From a virus, in IMG/VR virus record IMGVR_UViG_3300009082_000016, positions 62,001 through 126,000 of that record: a DNA stretch of 64,000 nucleotides; one strand, written 5' to 3'. Below are positions 39,331-46,310 of this stretch, piece by piece. The position numbers and the translations under genes were made by a program. Position 1 is the stretch's first letter. Each line of letters begins with the position of its first letter. Below the pieces are notes generated by a model. It saw nothing but the letters and a program-made list of their open reading frames with translations, was not told the DNA's origin and did no database searches.

Positions 39331-39704
39331 GTCGTCCGCTTGGCCAAGGCCTCCGCGTACTGCCGGCTCTGGAAGAGCGACGACCGCACAGGGGCGACCT
39401 TCACCGGCCCCATCTTGTACAGGAGCTCCAGGCGTTCCCGGGTCTTCTCGTCCTTCCGCTTCCGGTCCGACCCCAGCGACGGGTTCCGGGCTTCCATCCA
39501 CTCCTGGAACGTGTTCGCCGCCTGCCGTCCCGTCGAGTCGTAGTGCGACTCCACCCCCACCAACACCTGCAGGAGCTTCGCCTCGTTCCGGGCCTCCTGC
39601 ACCGCGAGAAGAATCCGCCATGCCGCACCATCCCTCAGCGGAGGCAGTCGGGGGGTCCTGTCGAAGAAGAGGTTGGCCAGGACCCACCCGGCCCGCGTCC
39701 GCAT
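39327..39704 (-). CDS. Hypothetical 125-residue helical protein
   Basis: A basic helical protein (RILLAVQEARNEAKLLQVLVG..., DRKRKDEKTRERLELLYK). The ATG at 39704 lies seven bases after the previous stop, with GGTGG as weak ribosome site. No family is recognised. Its stop overlaps the presumed CTG start of the zinc-ribbon gene. Confidence 0.65.
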   Translation of the reverse strand: MRTRAGWVLANLFFDRTPRLPPLRDGAAWRILLAVQEARNEAKLLQVLVGVESHYDSTGRQAANTFQEWMEARNPSLGSDRKRKDEKTRERLELLYKMGPVKVAPVRSSLFQSRQYAEALAKRTT

Positions 39705-39711
39705 CCACCGA

Positions 39712-40458
39712 TCAAAAGGGCGCGTCGGCCCCGTACGTCGCCCTCCGGATACGACCCTGGAACCAGAGGACGTTGATGTAGATGTCCCAGAGCATGACCC
39801 AGCTCATCTTCGCCATCTTGACGCACTCGGCGAAGATCTTCTTCCGGGCCTCGTAGTCGCAGTCGCCCGCCGGCAGCTCGGGGAACACCTTGTCCCCGAT
39901 CCGCACGACGCTCGCCGCCACGGTCAGCAGCGCCAGCGTCAGGTCGGAGTTGTTGGTGCCGGAGTACTTGCCCGCCTGGTACTCGCGGATGATCAGCTCG
40001 TCGTCGACGTGCGTCGACCGGAACTCGACCACCGGGCGCCCCTTCTCCTGCGGGCCCCAGATGTAGACCTTCTGCCGCCACTCCCCGCGCAGGATGTAGT
40101 CGGTGAAGTCGAGCTCGACCGGGTCGCAGCGGGCCTCGATCTTCTTCCGCCGGTCTTCCGAATCGAGGTAGGACATCCGCCGGGCGAACTCCACGTCCTT
40201 GATGCCGTAGGGGTTCTCCCGGATCGAGTCCTGCAAGCTGGCAAACGCATCCTTCTTCGACGGAAGGATGTCGTCCTTCTCCTCGGGCGACGTTTCGGGC
40301 GGGACGGGCGGGGGCGCTTCGGTGGACTGCGCCGCCTGCGCCGCCATCGCCTCGATGGCCTGCGCCTTCTCGGGCGAGATCACTCGCCCGCCAACAGGTC
40401 CCACCTTCTCCATCCCCATGGGGGGCATGCCGGGCTGCCTTCGGGTCGGGTCGCTCAT
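39712..40458 (-). CDS. Hypothetical protein with start codon in a hairpin
   Basis: The ~248-residue protein has a disordered Pro/Glu-rich N-terminus (EAPPPVPPETSPEEKD) and a C-terminal domain with CDPVELDFTDYILRGEW and an aromatic last helix (SWVMLWDIYINVLWF). The latter looks like a tail-assembly or membrane-surface protein, but no family is certain. ATG 40458 uses AGGAG in the loop of a palindrome. An in-frame ATG at 40479 in the other arm would add seven residues. It is the first gene after promoter-like motif 1. Confidence 0.65.
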   Translation of the reverse strand: MSDPTRRQPGMPPMGMEKVGPVGGRVISPEKAQAIEAMAAQAAQSTEAPPPVPPETSPEEKDDILPSKKDAFASLQDSIRENPYGIKDVEFARRMSYLDSEDRRKKIEARCDPVELDFTDYILRGEWRQKVYIWGPQEKGRPVVEFRSTHVDDELIIREYQAGKYSGTNNSDLTLALLTVAASVVRIGDKVFPELPAGDCDYEARKKIFAECVKMAKMSWVMLWDIYINVLWFQGRIRRATYGADAPF

Positions 40459-40480
40459 GTCGGATTCTCCTTCCGACATG
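40456..40480 (-). promoter_or_regulatory. Palindrome enclosing ribosome site and start codon
   Basis: On the minus strand CATGTCGGA, AGGAGAA, TCCGACATG form a perfect nine-pair stem with a seven-base loop. The loop is the ribosome site and the 3' arm contains the ATG of the 40458 gene. The 5' arm contains a second in-frame ATG. It is a candidate translational operator or RNA thermometer. Confidence 0.6.
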
Positions 40481-40511
40481 CCCCCTATCCGGGATGGTCC
40501 GAAACGTCAAC
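40481..40511 (-). promoter_or_regulatory. Phage promoter-like motif, copy 1
   Basis: The minus strand reads TTGACGTTTCGG, then CCCGGATAGGGGG with 20 bases from TGAC to GATAG. Transcription starting a few bases after the G-run would begin just before the start-codon palindrome, giving a very short leader. Confidence 0.6.
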
Positions 40512-40719
40512 TGACCTTCGTACGCAGGACCCCCGCGAGCAGGCTGAACAGGAGCAACGTGCCCCACACCTGCCAGAACGTGAGCGCCGGACCGCCCAGC
40601 ACGCTGACCCCGATCCAGTTCCAGAGCAGCCACACAGGCAGTACCAGAACGAGGCTGAGACCAAACGTAAGCGCGACCAGTCCCAGCACGATACCGAGAA
40701 CCGCGCGGATGAGTATCAC
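40507..40719 (-). CDS. Small membrane protein with two transmembrane segments
   Basis: A 70-residue hydrophobic protein: residues 4-26 (IRAVLGIVLGLVALTFGLSL...) and ~40-63 (GGPALTFWQVWGTLLLFSLL) are membrane spans, joined by a Trp-rich turn. The size and topology fit a class II holin, a superinfection-exclusion protein or a small toxin. GTG 40719 has TAGGAGG upstream. No adjacent lysis enzyme supports the holin idea. Confidence 0.75.
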   Translation of the reverse strand: MILIRAVLGIVLGLVALTFGLSLVLVLPVWLLWNWIGVSVLGGPALTFWQVWGTLLLFSLLAGVLRTKVS

Positions 40720-40728
40720 GTTTTCCTC

Positions 40729-41700
40729 CTAGACGTCGATCAGCCGCCCCTTCGGCGGCGGCTCGTCCTTCTTTGACTTCTTCGGCTCGTCGGGCTCATC
40801 AGGGTCAGCCAGCAGCATCTTCTTCGCAAAGTCGATGCTGTCAAGCGGCGCCTTCTTCGGCACCGCCGCGGCCTTCACGACCTTCATCACGGCCTTGGTC
40901 GACAGGGACTCCGACGACAGCGAGACCCAGACCTTGTACATCGCCTCGACATTGGGGTCATCGTAGTTGTCGAGATTCACGCCGTCCTCCAAGCACGCCT
41001 TGACGAACTCGTCCATCTGGTTCTGGCCCAGAACCCCGCCCTTCTTCTGCGTGACCTTGGCCTTGACCGGACCCGCCGTCTGCAACACCGCGTTCACCAC
41101 GTCGGACGGCACCAGGATGGGGTCGTCCTTGATCGCCCCCCAGATGTTCAGCATCGCGAGTTTCTGGCTCGTGGAGTACAGCTGGAGCTTGATCCCGTTC
41201 TCCTTGCAGAAGCCGGCGAACGTGGTGCTGTCCTGCTGCCCGGTGACCGCCTCGATGACCGATTTCGCGCTGGCAGAGGGCATCTTGTACTTGGCTGCGT
41301 GCTTCAGGTAGATGTCCCGCATCCAGGTGGGCAACTCGCCGACGCCTAGCATGCTGGCGACCGTCGTGGGGAGGTCCGTCGCAGCCGCCCGGGCTTGATC
41401 CCAGTTGATCAGCTCCTCCAGGCACAGCGTCACCAGGGGCGGGCGCTGACTCGGCGCTATCCACTGCTTCCAGAACTCGGCCTCCGTCAGCACAATGGAC
41501 TCCCGCTTCTTGGCCGCGGTCAGCTTCGCGGCGCCCGGCTTGCGCCCCACGATGAGCAGGCTCGAGGTCGACCGCGGCTTGTCGTCCAGGTACGAGTCAT
41601 GGAGCTTCAGGAACCTGCCCATCATCTCGCGGGGGAAGATGAGCGTGCCGGTGATGCAGACGCTTCGCCCCGAGAGGGCCGTGATGGCTTGCCCGGGCAT
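40729..41700 (-). CDS. BRCT-domain protein
   Basis: The N-terminal ~85 residues match the BRCT fold: LSGRSVCITGTL, then SSLLIVGRKPGAAKLTAAKK and SIVLTEAEFWKQW, like the NAD-ligase BRCT (GktfvlTGtL..., LvvG...sKl.kAkk). Such domains bind DNA ends or phosphopeptides. The rest (residues 100-290) is helical and unfamiliar. The C-terminus EPPPKGRLIDV is almost the same as that of the unrelated 675-residue protein at 59000. ATG 41700 has AAAGGAGG upstream. A DNA replication or repair role is inferred. Confidence 0.75.
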   Translation of the reverse strand: MPGQAITALSGRSVCITGTLIFPREMMGRFLKLHDSYLDDKPRSTSSLLIVGRKPGAAKLTAAKKRESIVLTEAEFWKQWIAPSQRPPLVTLCLEELINWDQARAAATDLPTTVASMLGVGELPTWMRDIYLKHAAKYKMPSASAKSVIEAVTGQQDSTTFAGFCKENGIKLQLYSTSQKLAMLNIWGAIKDDPILVPSDVVNAVLQTAGPVKAKVTQKKGGVLGQNQMDEFVKACLEDGVNLDNYDDPNVEAMYKVWVSLSSESLSTKAVMKVVKAAAVPKKAPLDSIDFAKKMLLADPDEPDEPKKSKKDEPPPKGRLIDV

Positions 41701-41969
41701 TTCTTCCTCCTTTCTTTCAGGGCGTCGATGGCCCGTGTGCAGAGGTAGTTGCGACAGATGGACGGCCGCTTGTTCCTGGGAAGAAGGCAGCCGCCCTCAC
41801 GAAGGAACAGGCACTCGGGCCTGTTCCAAGCCTCCTCGATCGTGCCCGTCCAACCCGCCTCGGTCTGCTCGCGCAGCTTCCGGCCGTACTCGAGGATGTC
41901 CTCCTTGAACAGGAAGACCCACTCGTCGTGCTTGCAGCACTCGCCGCAGCGGAATGGGCAGACCGGCAT
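41622..41969 (-). CDS. YkgJ-type cysteine-cluster protein
   Basis: A 115-residue frame with FRCGECCKHDEW (residues 7-18), ECLFLREGGCLLPRNKRPSI and CRNYLC, the Cys cluster of YkgJ-family proteins thought to bind zinc or iron. The last ~25 residues overlap the BRCT gene by 79 bases and look like shadow sequence, so the functional domain ends near 41710. A weak ribosome site precedes ATG 41969. A second, larger member is at 51255. Confidence 0.65.
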   Translation of the reverse strand: MPVCPFRCGECCKHDEWVFLFKEDILEYGRKLREQTEAGWTGTIEEAWNRPECLFLREGGCLLPRNKRPSICRNYLCTRAIDALKERRKKCPGKPSRPSRGEASASPARSSSPAR

Positions 41970-41982
41970 CGGTACCGAAACC

Positions 41983-42492
41983 CTAGCGGTCGGACGATAG
42001 CAAGTCGGTGACGGTGATCTGTACGAACAGGTACTTGCGGGGGTCCGTCTCTCCCGACACCCAGCAGATCATCGTCTTCGCCCGCTGCTGGCAGAGGAAG
42101 TTGTCCGCGTCCGGCACGGCTACAGTGCCGACGTTCATCGGACTGCGCCGGATGGCCTTGAGCATCTCGATGCCCACGAAGTCGGCGGCCAACTCCCCCT
42201 CGGGCGACTCCGGTCCCGCCTGCGTGGCCTTTCCGACCTGACGCCAGTGGCCGCTGCGGAAAACCGCGCTGGAGGACATGAAAGTCTCCGGACCGCTCCG
42301 GCTCGTCGTCAGGAGCACGCCCGAAGCGACGGCCTCCACCGGCGCCGGGCACGTCGGGCAGACCTCGCACACCGGGCACGCCGGGCAGGTCGGGCACTCC
42401 GGGCAGGTCTCGCACACCTTCTCGGGCGGGCAATCCTTCGAGCAACCCGCGAACGTCACGAGCAGCACGAACAGCACCATGAATCGCGTCAT
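41983..42492 (-). CDS. Lipoprotein with CPxC repeat
   Basis: The 169-residue precursor starts MTRFMVLFVLLVTFAGC, a lipobox. The mature N-terminus is a run of cysteine repeats (CPPEKVCETCPECP, then TCPACPVCEVCPTCP) with Cys at nearly every third position. Such arrays form disulphide ladders or bind metals. A beta-rich domain follows with a Trp-Cys motif near the end (TMICWVSGETD). Envelope location is predicted; function unknown. Confidence 0.8.
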   Translation of the reverse strand: MTRFMVLFVLLVTFAGCSKDCPPEKVCETCPECPTCPACPVCEVCPTCPAPVEAVASGVLLTTSRSGPETFMSSSAVFRSGHWRQVGKATQAGPESPEGELAADFVGIEMLKAIRRSPMNVGTVAVPDADNFLCQQRAKTMICWVSGETDPRKYLFVQITVTDLLSSDR

Positions 42493-42510
42493 TTTTTCCT
42501 CCTCCCAGCC

Positions 42511-42951
42511 CTACGCGGGCTCCGGGGCTGCCTTCGACTCCGGCAGACTGTAGCCGACGAACTTGATCTGTGTCTCGGAGAACTCGAGCTCCACGAACGT
42601 CCGGCCGGCGTTCTTGCCCAGCCAGTCCTTGCAGGTCAGAAGGCTGAGCCGCTCGGCGAAGTCGTCGCCACCCACAAGCTCGCGGGCGGTCCCGTGCCAA
42701 TCGGCATCCTTCTTCGGGTCCGTGCCTTGCGCTTGCGCGACGAACGAGCGGGCGTTCTTCTTGTCCTTCGTCTCCGGGTCTTCGAGCAGCCGCGGCTCGC
42801 CCGACGACATCAGGTAGATGCCATCGTCGTGGACCAGGAACAGCCCCGGCTTCCCCTTCTTCTCGCCGTACCCGCAGCGGTGCTTCTTCGACTTCTCGGC
42901 GTGCTCGATCAGCTTCTGGACCTGGGCGCGGTAGAACTTCAGGATGCTCAT
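42511..42951 (-). CDS. DUF3085-like protein
   Basis: A 146-residue protein with KPGLFLVHDDGIYLMSSGEP and, later, TARELVGGDDFAERL. These two blocks match what I recall of the DUF3085 family (VgDhGVYLMSNGEP, GGDDGvE.L), common in phages and mobile elements and of unknown function. ATG 42951 overlaps the stop of the 37-residue gene upstream. Confidence 0.65.
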   Translation of the reverse strand: MSILKFYRAQVQKLIEHAEKSKKHRCGYGEKKGKPGLFLVHDDGIYLMSSGEPRLLEDPETKDKKNARSFVAQAQGTDPKKDADWHGTARELVGGDDFAERLSLLTCKDWLGKNAGRTFVELEFSETQIKFVGYSLPESKAAPEPA

Positions 42952-43061
42952 CCCTTCTCCTCCTTCTTCTGCTGCTCACGGGACATCGTGATGAACCGGG
43001 ACATCACCCGCTTCGCCGCCTCGTACAGCGGCTTGGACATGGCCTTGAGGACGATCTTCAC
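42948..43061 (-). CDS. Micro-protein, 37 residues
   Basis: GTG 43061 overlaps the previous stop (GTGA) and the TGA overlaps the next start (ATGA), so the frame exactly bridges two genes. The product is a single basic helix (MKIVLKAMSKPLYEAAKRVM, then SRFITMSREQQKKEEKG), amphipathic with a charged tail. AGGAGG near its end is the ribosome site of the next gene. The double coupling argues that it is translated. Confidence 0.6.
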   Translation of the reverse strand: MKIVLKAMSKPLYEAAKRVMSRFITMSREQQKKEEKG

Positions 43062-43255
43062 GGCGTCACCACAGCCCTGGCATGGCAGTAGGCGCACGTC
43101 CAGGTGTTGCCGGCGTCAGGGCCGTGAACCGTCTCGAGGCACTCGTTCCCGCTCTCCAGGTAGTTGCCCGCGGCGTCCACGGTCCATTCGTGCAGCTCGT
43201 GGACGACCGTCCGGAACTTGTCGTGGTCGGGGTTGTTGGGGCAGACGGCCTTCAT
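43058..43255 (-). CDS. Zinc-ribbon mini-protein
   Basis: A 65-residue protein with CPNNPDHDKF at the start, CLETVHGP in the middle and WTCAYCHARAVV at the end, a zinc-ribbon arrangement. ATG 43255 overlaps the previous stop (TGATG). No family is recognised. Confidence 0.7.
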   Translation of the reverse strand: MKAVCPNNPDHDKFRTVVHELHEWTVDAAGNYLESGNECLETVHGPDAGNTWTCAYCHARAVVTP

Positions 43256-43797
43256 CAGTTCACCCCATCCGGATTGTTCTTCTTGGTTACGTCCGTCAGC
43301 TCCGCCAGCTTCGCCGCCTTCGCCGCCTCGAACAGCGTCTGGCCGATCGTCTTCAGCCGCGACGACTGGTCGTAGAGGTCGACCAGCACCTCGTGGACGT
43401 GGGCGATCAGATCGTGCATCAACACCGGGCCGTGGATGCGGACCATCGTGCGGACCAGGGTGAGCGCGAAGCTGAGCATGCGATCGGGATTCGCCTCCAG
43501 CAGGGAGAGCGCCCACTGCTCGACCTTCGGCTCGCCCAGGAACATGGTGAGCACCATCCCGTACTCCTTCCGGTTCATCGATTCGAGCATCCACGGCGGT
43601 GCCATCGCCATGCTCACGATCGAGATACCGCCGTTGGCGTCCAGGAACTGCTGGGTCGCTGCCTTCTCGGCGTCCGGAAGATCTCTCAGCTGCTTGATGA
43701 CCGAATCGAGCCGCACGTTGTTGTCCAACAACGTGCCCAACAGCTGGACGAGGAGGATCCGCGCCCGCTCCGACAGCTGCTTCATCTCATCGCCCAC
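43255..43797 (-). CDS. Hypothetical helical protein
   Basis: A 180-residue all-helical protein (SERARILLVQLLGTLLDNNVR..., LMHDLIAHVHEVLVDLYDQS) without membrane segments. GTG 43797 has AAGGGG eight bases upstream; ATG 43785 is the alternative. No family is recognised. Confidence 0.7.
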   Translation of the reverse strand: MGDEMKQLSERARILLVQLLGTLLDNNVRLDSVIKQLRDLPDAEKAATQQFLDANGGISIVSMAMAPPWMLESMNRKEYGMVLTMFLGEPKVEQWALSLLEANPDRMLSFALTLVRTMVRIHGPVLMHDLIAHVHEVLVDLYDQSSRLKTIGQTLFEAAKAAKLAELTDVTKKNNPDGVN

Positions 43798-43984
43798 CAG
43801 GGTTCCCCTTTCCGGGCTGTTTGGGCCCGAGGTTGAGAATACGGATGCGCGGGAAGTCCGAAAGCGGTCCGGGAGACGGGAAGATTCCCAGCAGGCGCAT
43901 GTCGTCCAGCAGCTGAAAGCAGTCCTTCAGCCGCAGCGGGAAGCGGTGTTCGTCCACCACGAGTACCAGGCGTGTTCTGCTCAT
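43787..43984 (-). CDS. Hypothetical 65-residue protein
   Basis: A short protein (MSRTRLVLVVDEHRFPLRLK...) with a strand-helix start and a basic C-terminus. ATG 43984 overlaps the stop of the DUF7352-like gene (TGATG), and GGAAGGCGG is upstream. No family is recognised. Confidence 0.65.
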   Translation of the reverse strand: MSRTRLVLVVDEHRFPLRLKDCFQLLDDMRLLGIFPSPGPLSDFPRIRILNLGPKQPGKGNPGGR

Positions 43985-44316
43985 CACGTTCCGCCTTCGA
44001 AGACATGGTAGACCAGCATGGACGGCATCCCCAACAGCGGACCGATGTTCGGATCCGACGGGGTGAAGAACGTGCCGATGTACCGGCCGAGCTCGTAGTC
44101 GACCTTCCACCCGGTCCCCACGACCCGGAACGTCCGCTTCTCCCTGAGAGGATGCGGCTCGCCGGCGGCATCGAGAGGGATGAGCGCCCAGAGGCACGCC
44201 TCGCCGGTCACGAAGCTGACCGTCAGCGGGTCCGCCCCCCTGGGCATCTCGATCTGGCACAGGCCCCGGTCATCCGGCGAAGGCCTGAGCGGGTACTTCC
44301 AGACCGCATTCTTCAT
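43984..44316 (-). CDS. DUF7352-like phage protein
   Basis: A 110-residue protein with the blocks VWKYPL, QIEMPRGADPLTV, ACLWALIPLD, FRVVGTGW and ...YIGTFFT...LVYHVFE. This order matches a widespread phage family of unknown function that I recall as DUF7352 (kF.l......mP.ga.il.v......lclWa.vd......r.f.v.gTGh). ATG 44316 follows AAGGAGGAGG. Confidence 0.7.
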   Translation of the reverse strand: MKNAVWKYPLRPSPDDRGLCQIEMPRGADPLTVSFVTGEACLWALIPLDAAGEPHPLREKRTFRVVGTGWKVDYELGRYIGTFFTPSDPNIGPLLGMPSMLVYHVFEGGT

Positions 44317-44319
44317 CTG

Positions 44320-44388
44320 TCACCTCCTCCTTGGCTGGTAGCTGCAGGAGCTCAGCAGTACTAACACCAGCGTCAGCATCTTCGTCAC
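44320..44388 (-). CDS. Very small lipoprotein, 22 residues
   Basis: The frame encodes MTKMLTLVLVLLSSCSYQPR-RR, a complete lipoprotein signal with lipobox LLSS-C and only seven mature residues. It resembles entericidin-type or o-spanin-like micro-lipoproteins in form. GTG 44388 overlaps a TGA in another frame; ATG 44379 is possible. AAGGGA lies upstream. Expression is plausible but unproven. Confidence 0.5.
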   Translation of the reverse strand: MTKMLTLVLVLLSSCSYQPRRR

Positions 44389-44502
44389 GGCCCACCGTCC
44401 CTTCCCCGGTCGCAGCCCAGCAGCCTGTACTCCATCGCCGCGTTGCACTCCGGACACTCGGCGCACTTGCAGATCTCCGGTGCCGTTCCCTGCGCCTCCC
44501 AA

Positions 44503-44817
44503 TCACAGCTTCTTCCCCTTCGGCGGGGTGACCTTCCCGCCCAGCGCCTCGATGATCTGCTGCGACCGCACGCGCAACCACCGCAGGCACACCGCGCGTG
44601 CCCCGCGCATGGTGCGCCGGAAGCCGCCAGGCCCGCCCGCGATGTCGAAGTGGAACGTCTCCGGCTGCCCGGTCGACGGAACCCCGCGCAGGCGCGTGAT
44701 CTTGGCAAGCCACTCCGTATCGCGGGGCCACGGCCGGCGCGGGAAGACCAGTTCGAGCCGGGAGCGCCACGGCTTCCCGTCGTCATCCAGGTCGTCCTTC
44801 CAACGGAGGGTGCTCAC
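44503..44817 (-). CDS. Hypothetical 104-residue basic protein
   Basis: GTG 44817 overlaps the MazG-like gene's stop (GTGA). The product contains RSRLELVFPRRPWPRDTEWL and a basic, Arg-rich helix (RRTMRGARAVCLRWLRVRSQ). No family is recognised. Downstream (44385-44502) is a frame with CKCAECPEC but no start codon. Confidence 0.65.
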   Translation of the reverse strand: MSTLRWKDDLDDDGKPWRSRLELVFPRRPWPRDTEWLAKITRLRGVPSTGQPETFHFDIAGGPGGFRRTMRGARAVCLRWLRVRSQQIIEALGGKVTPPKGKKL

Positions 44818-45233
44818 GATCGCTCCTTCACCACGTCCGCGATCATCATCACGAAGTTCGCCACGTCGGCGGCCTCCTCGATGACATCCGCGGCGAGCCG
44901 GCGGATCCTGTCCCCCGAGCAGAAGTCCCTCTTCGCCATCCAGCTGTCCAGCGCATTTCGCAGCTCAACCAGCTCCTCGTGCGCCCGGCCCAGCAGCCAC
45001 CACGTGCTGCAAGTCTTCCAGCCGCCCTTCTCGTTGTTCTCGCGGAGCTTCCGCTCCATGATCTTCGCGAACTCGAGCACCTCGGGGCGCAGCGCGTCTT
45101 CGACCCAACAGCCGTCGGCGGACTCCTCCTCCTGCCACCGCTTCGTATTCTCCCGGATGTCGGAGACGATCCTGGCGGCCTCAGAGTCGGCGTACTCCAG
45201 CTTCGGGTAGTCGAACACCACCAGTACCTTCAT
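44814..45233 (-). CDS. MazG-like NTP pyrophosphohydrolase-family protein
   Basis: A 139-residue protein. EVLEFAKIMERKLRENNEKG (51-70), GRAHEELVELRNAL (82-95) and DVIEEAADVANFVMMIADV (116-134) carry the ExxE...ExxD metal site of all-alpha NTP pyrophosphatases (Glu86/87, Glu90; Glu119/120, Asp123). The 'EFA..ME.KL..N..KGGW' opening is typical of phage members. They remove unwanted nucleotides or alarmones. AAGCG before ATG 45233 is a weak ribosome site. Confidence 0.75.
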   Translation of the reverse strand: MKVLVVFDYPKLEYADSEAARIVSDIRENTKRWQEEESADGCWVEDALRPEVLEFAKIMERKLRENNEKGGWKTCSTWWLLGRAHEELVELRNALDSWMAKRDFCSGDRIRRLAADVIEEAADVANFVMMIADVVKERS

Positions 45234-45243
45234 CGCTTCCTCC

Positions 45244-45492
45244 TCACGACAAGAGCCGCCGCAGCTGCTCCTGCGCCTCTTCGATCAGCTTCCGCGCACC
45301 ATCGAGCAATGCCTGCGGGGCGCTCAGCTCCACGAAGCGGGCAAGACGTCCCTCCCGCACCTCCAGCAGCCAACGCCACCGCTCTTCGAAAGTCTCGCAC
45401 GAGGGCTCGCACTGCTTGAGGCAGTCCAGGCACGGACCAGGGCAGGGGCCGGCCCGGTCGAGGTAGTCGTAACCAACCTCGCTGGTCTTCAT
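45244..45492 (-). CDS. Small Cys-cluster protein
   Basis: An 82-residue protein with CPGPCLDCLKQCEPSCETF near the N-terminus (five Cys in 15 residues) and a C-terminal Arg/Leu helix. ATG 45492 overlaps the stop of the micro membrane protein upstream (ATGA). A metal site is likely; the family is unknown. Confidence 0.7.
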   Translation of the reverse strand: MKTSEVGYDYLDRAGPCPGPCLDCLKQCEPSCETFEERWRWLLEVREGRLARFVELSAPQALLDGARKLIEEAQEQLRRLLS

Positions 45493-45602
45493 GCTGGCTT
45501 CCGCTTCCGCCAACGGGTCACGACCCAGTCCGCGGCCAGAAAGATGGTGAACAGGGCACCGAACCCCAGGGCGGTCAGCACACGGACCTGCGATGTCGTC
45601 AT
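45489..45602 (-). CDS. Micro membrane protein, 37 residues
   Basis: ATG 45602 overlaps the previous stop and TGA 45491-45489 overlaps the next ATG. The product has one membrane span (VLTALGFGALFTIFLAADWV, ~8-27) and a basic tail (TRWRKRKPA), so N-out/C-in topology is predicted. Single-span micro-proteins of this kind often regulate membrane enzymes. Double overlap supports reality. Confidence 0.65.
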   Translation of the reverse strand: MTTSQVRVLTALGFGALFTIFLAADWVVTRWRKRKPA

Positions 45603-46093
45603 CCCACGGGCTCCTTCACCAAGATCGCACCGTTCCAGTCGCCTGACGGGTAGTGGTACGGTCCGATCTGCACCGGGTGGCCACCGAGGAGCACCACGTC
45701 ACCCTCGCGCAGGAACGGAGAATCGTGGTGATCTGCTCGCGCCTGGTCGCCTTCCTGCTTCCCCGCCTCGGGCTCCACGCCCCTGGCGTGGCCCTCCAAC
45801 ACCTCAACGCGGGCGGCGAGGTCCGTGACGCGCTTCGCCATGCGGTCAACCTCGGCCGTCGCGTTCGCACACAACGCCTCGTGGCGCTCCACCTCTGCGG
45901 CGAGCGGCGAACCGGAGACGATGGTGGCAAACGGGCAGTCCTCGCCGTGCTTGTGCCAGCAGTTCGGTGGCGCCTCCAGGTCACCAGTCAGCACAAACAC
46001 CATTCCGCAATAGGAGTACCCGCTGCGCTTGCTGTCGCTCCCCGCCGGGCACCCCGCGTGACACTTGCCGTTCTCATCGGCCTTCCAGGTCAT
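45599..46093 (-). CDS. Hypothetical Cys/His-rich protein
   Basis: ATG 46093 follows GAGGAGAGG. The 164-residue product starts with a Cys/His-rich part (CHAGCPAGS, YCGMVF, NCWHKHGEDCPF), continues with a coiled-coil helix (ATAEVDRMAKRVTDLAARVE) and ends with a strand-rich region (REGDVVLLGGHPVQIGPYHY). A zinc site is likely; the family is unknown. Confidence 0.7.
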   Translation of the reverse strand: MTWKADENGKCHAGCPAGSDSKRSGYSYCGMVFVLTGDLEAPPNCWHKHGEDCPFATIVSGSPLAAEVERHEALCANATAEVDRMAKRVTDLAARVEVLEGHARGVEPEAGKQEGDQARADHHDSPFLREGDVVLLGGHPVQIGPYHYPSGDWNGAILVKEPVG

Positions 46094-46310
46094 CTCCTCT
46101 CCTCGCTTTCCCCGCATCCTCGCCACTCCAGGCGCACGACGGGTCGAACGGCCACCTCCTTGAGGTTCCTGATCTTGTCGTTGCCGTAGGGCCGCCGGCA
46201 GCTTCCCCTTCGGCACCGTCATCTGCCGGGCGCCGCGAGAAGTGCAGGTGGAAGTCCCAGCCCCATGCACCCTCCACGCGCCCCGGATCCTCGCCCCAAC
46301 GCCAGCGCAT
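46090..46310 (-). pseudogene. Gene interrupted by an apparent -1 frameshift
   Basis: From ATG 46310 (TGATG overlap with the exonuclease stop) the frame reads naturally as MRWRWGEDPGRVEGAWGWDF-HLHFSRRP and then turns into low-quality sequence. The -1 frame then reads RPYGNDKIRNLKEVAVRPVV-RLEWRGC and ends at a TGA overlapping the next ATG (ATGA), the normal coupling here. One product spanning both needs a -1 shift near the GAAGGGGAAG run (~46205-46215). Sequencing error, real mutation or programmed shifting are all possible. Confidence 0.5.

Noticed and set aside
44270-44770. 166-codon minus frame overlapping the DUF7352-like gene and the micro-lipoprotein
   Set aside because: Arg/Ala-rich shadow sequence with stop inside a better-supported gene.
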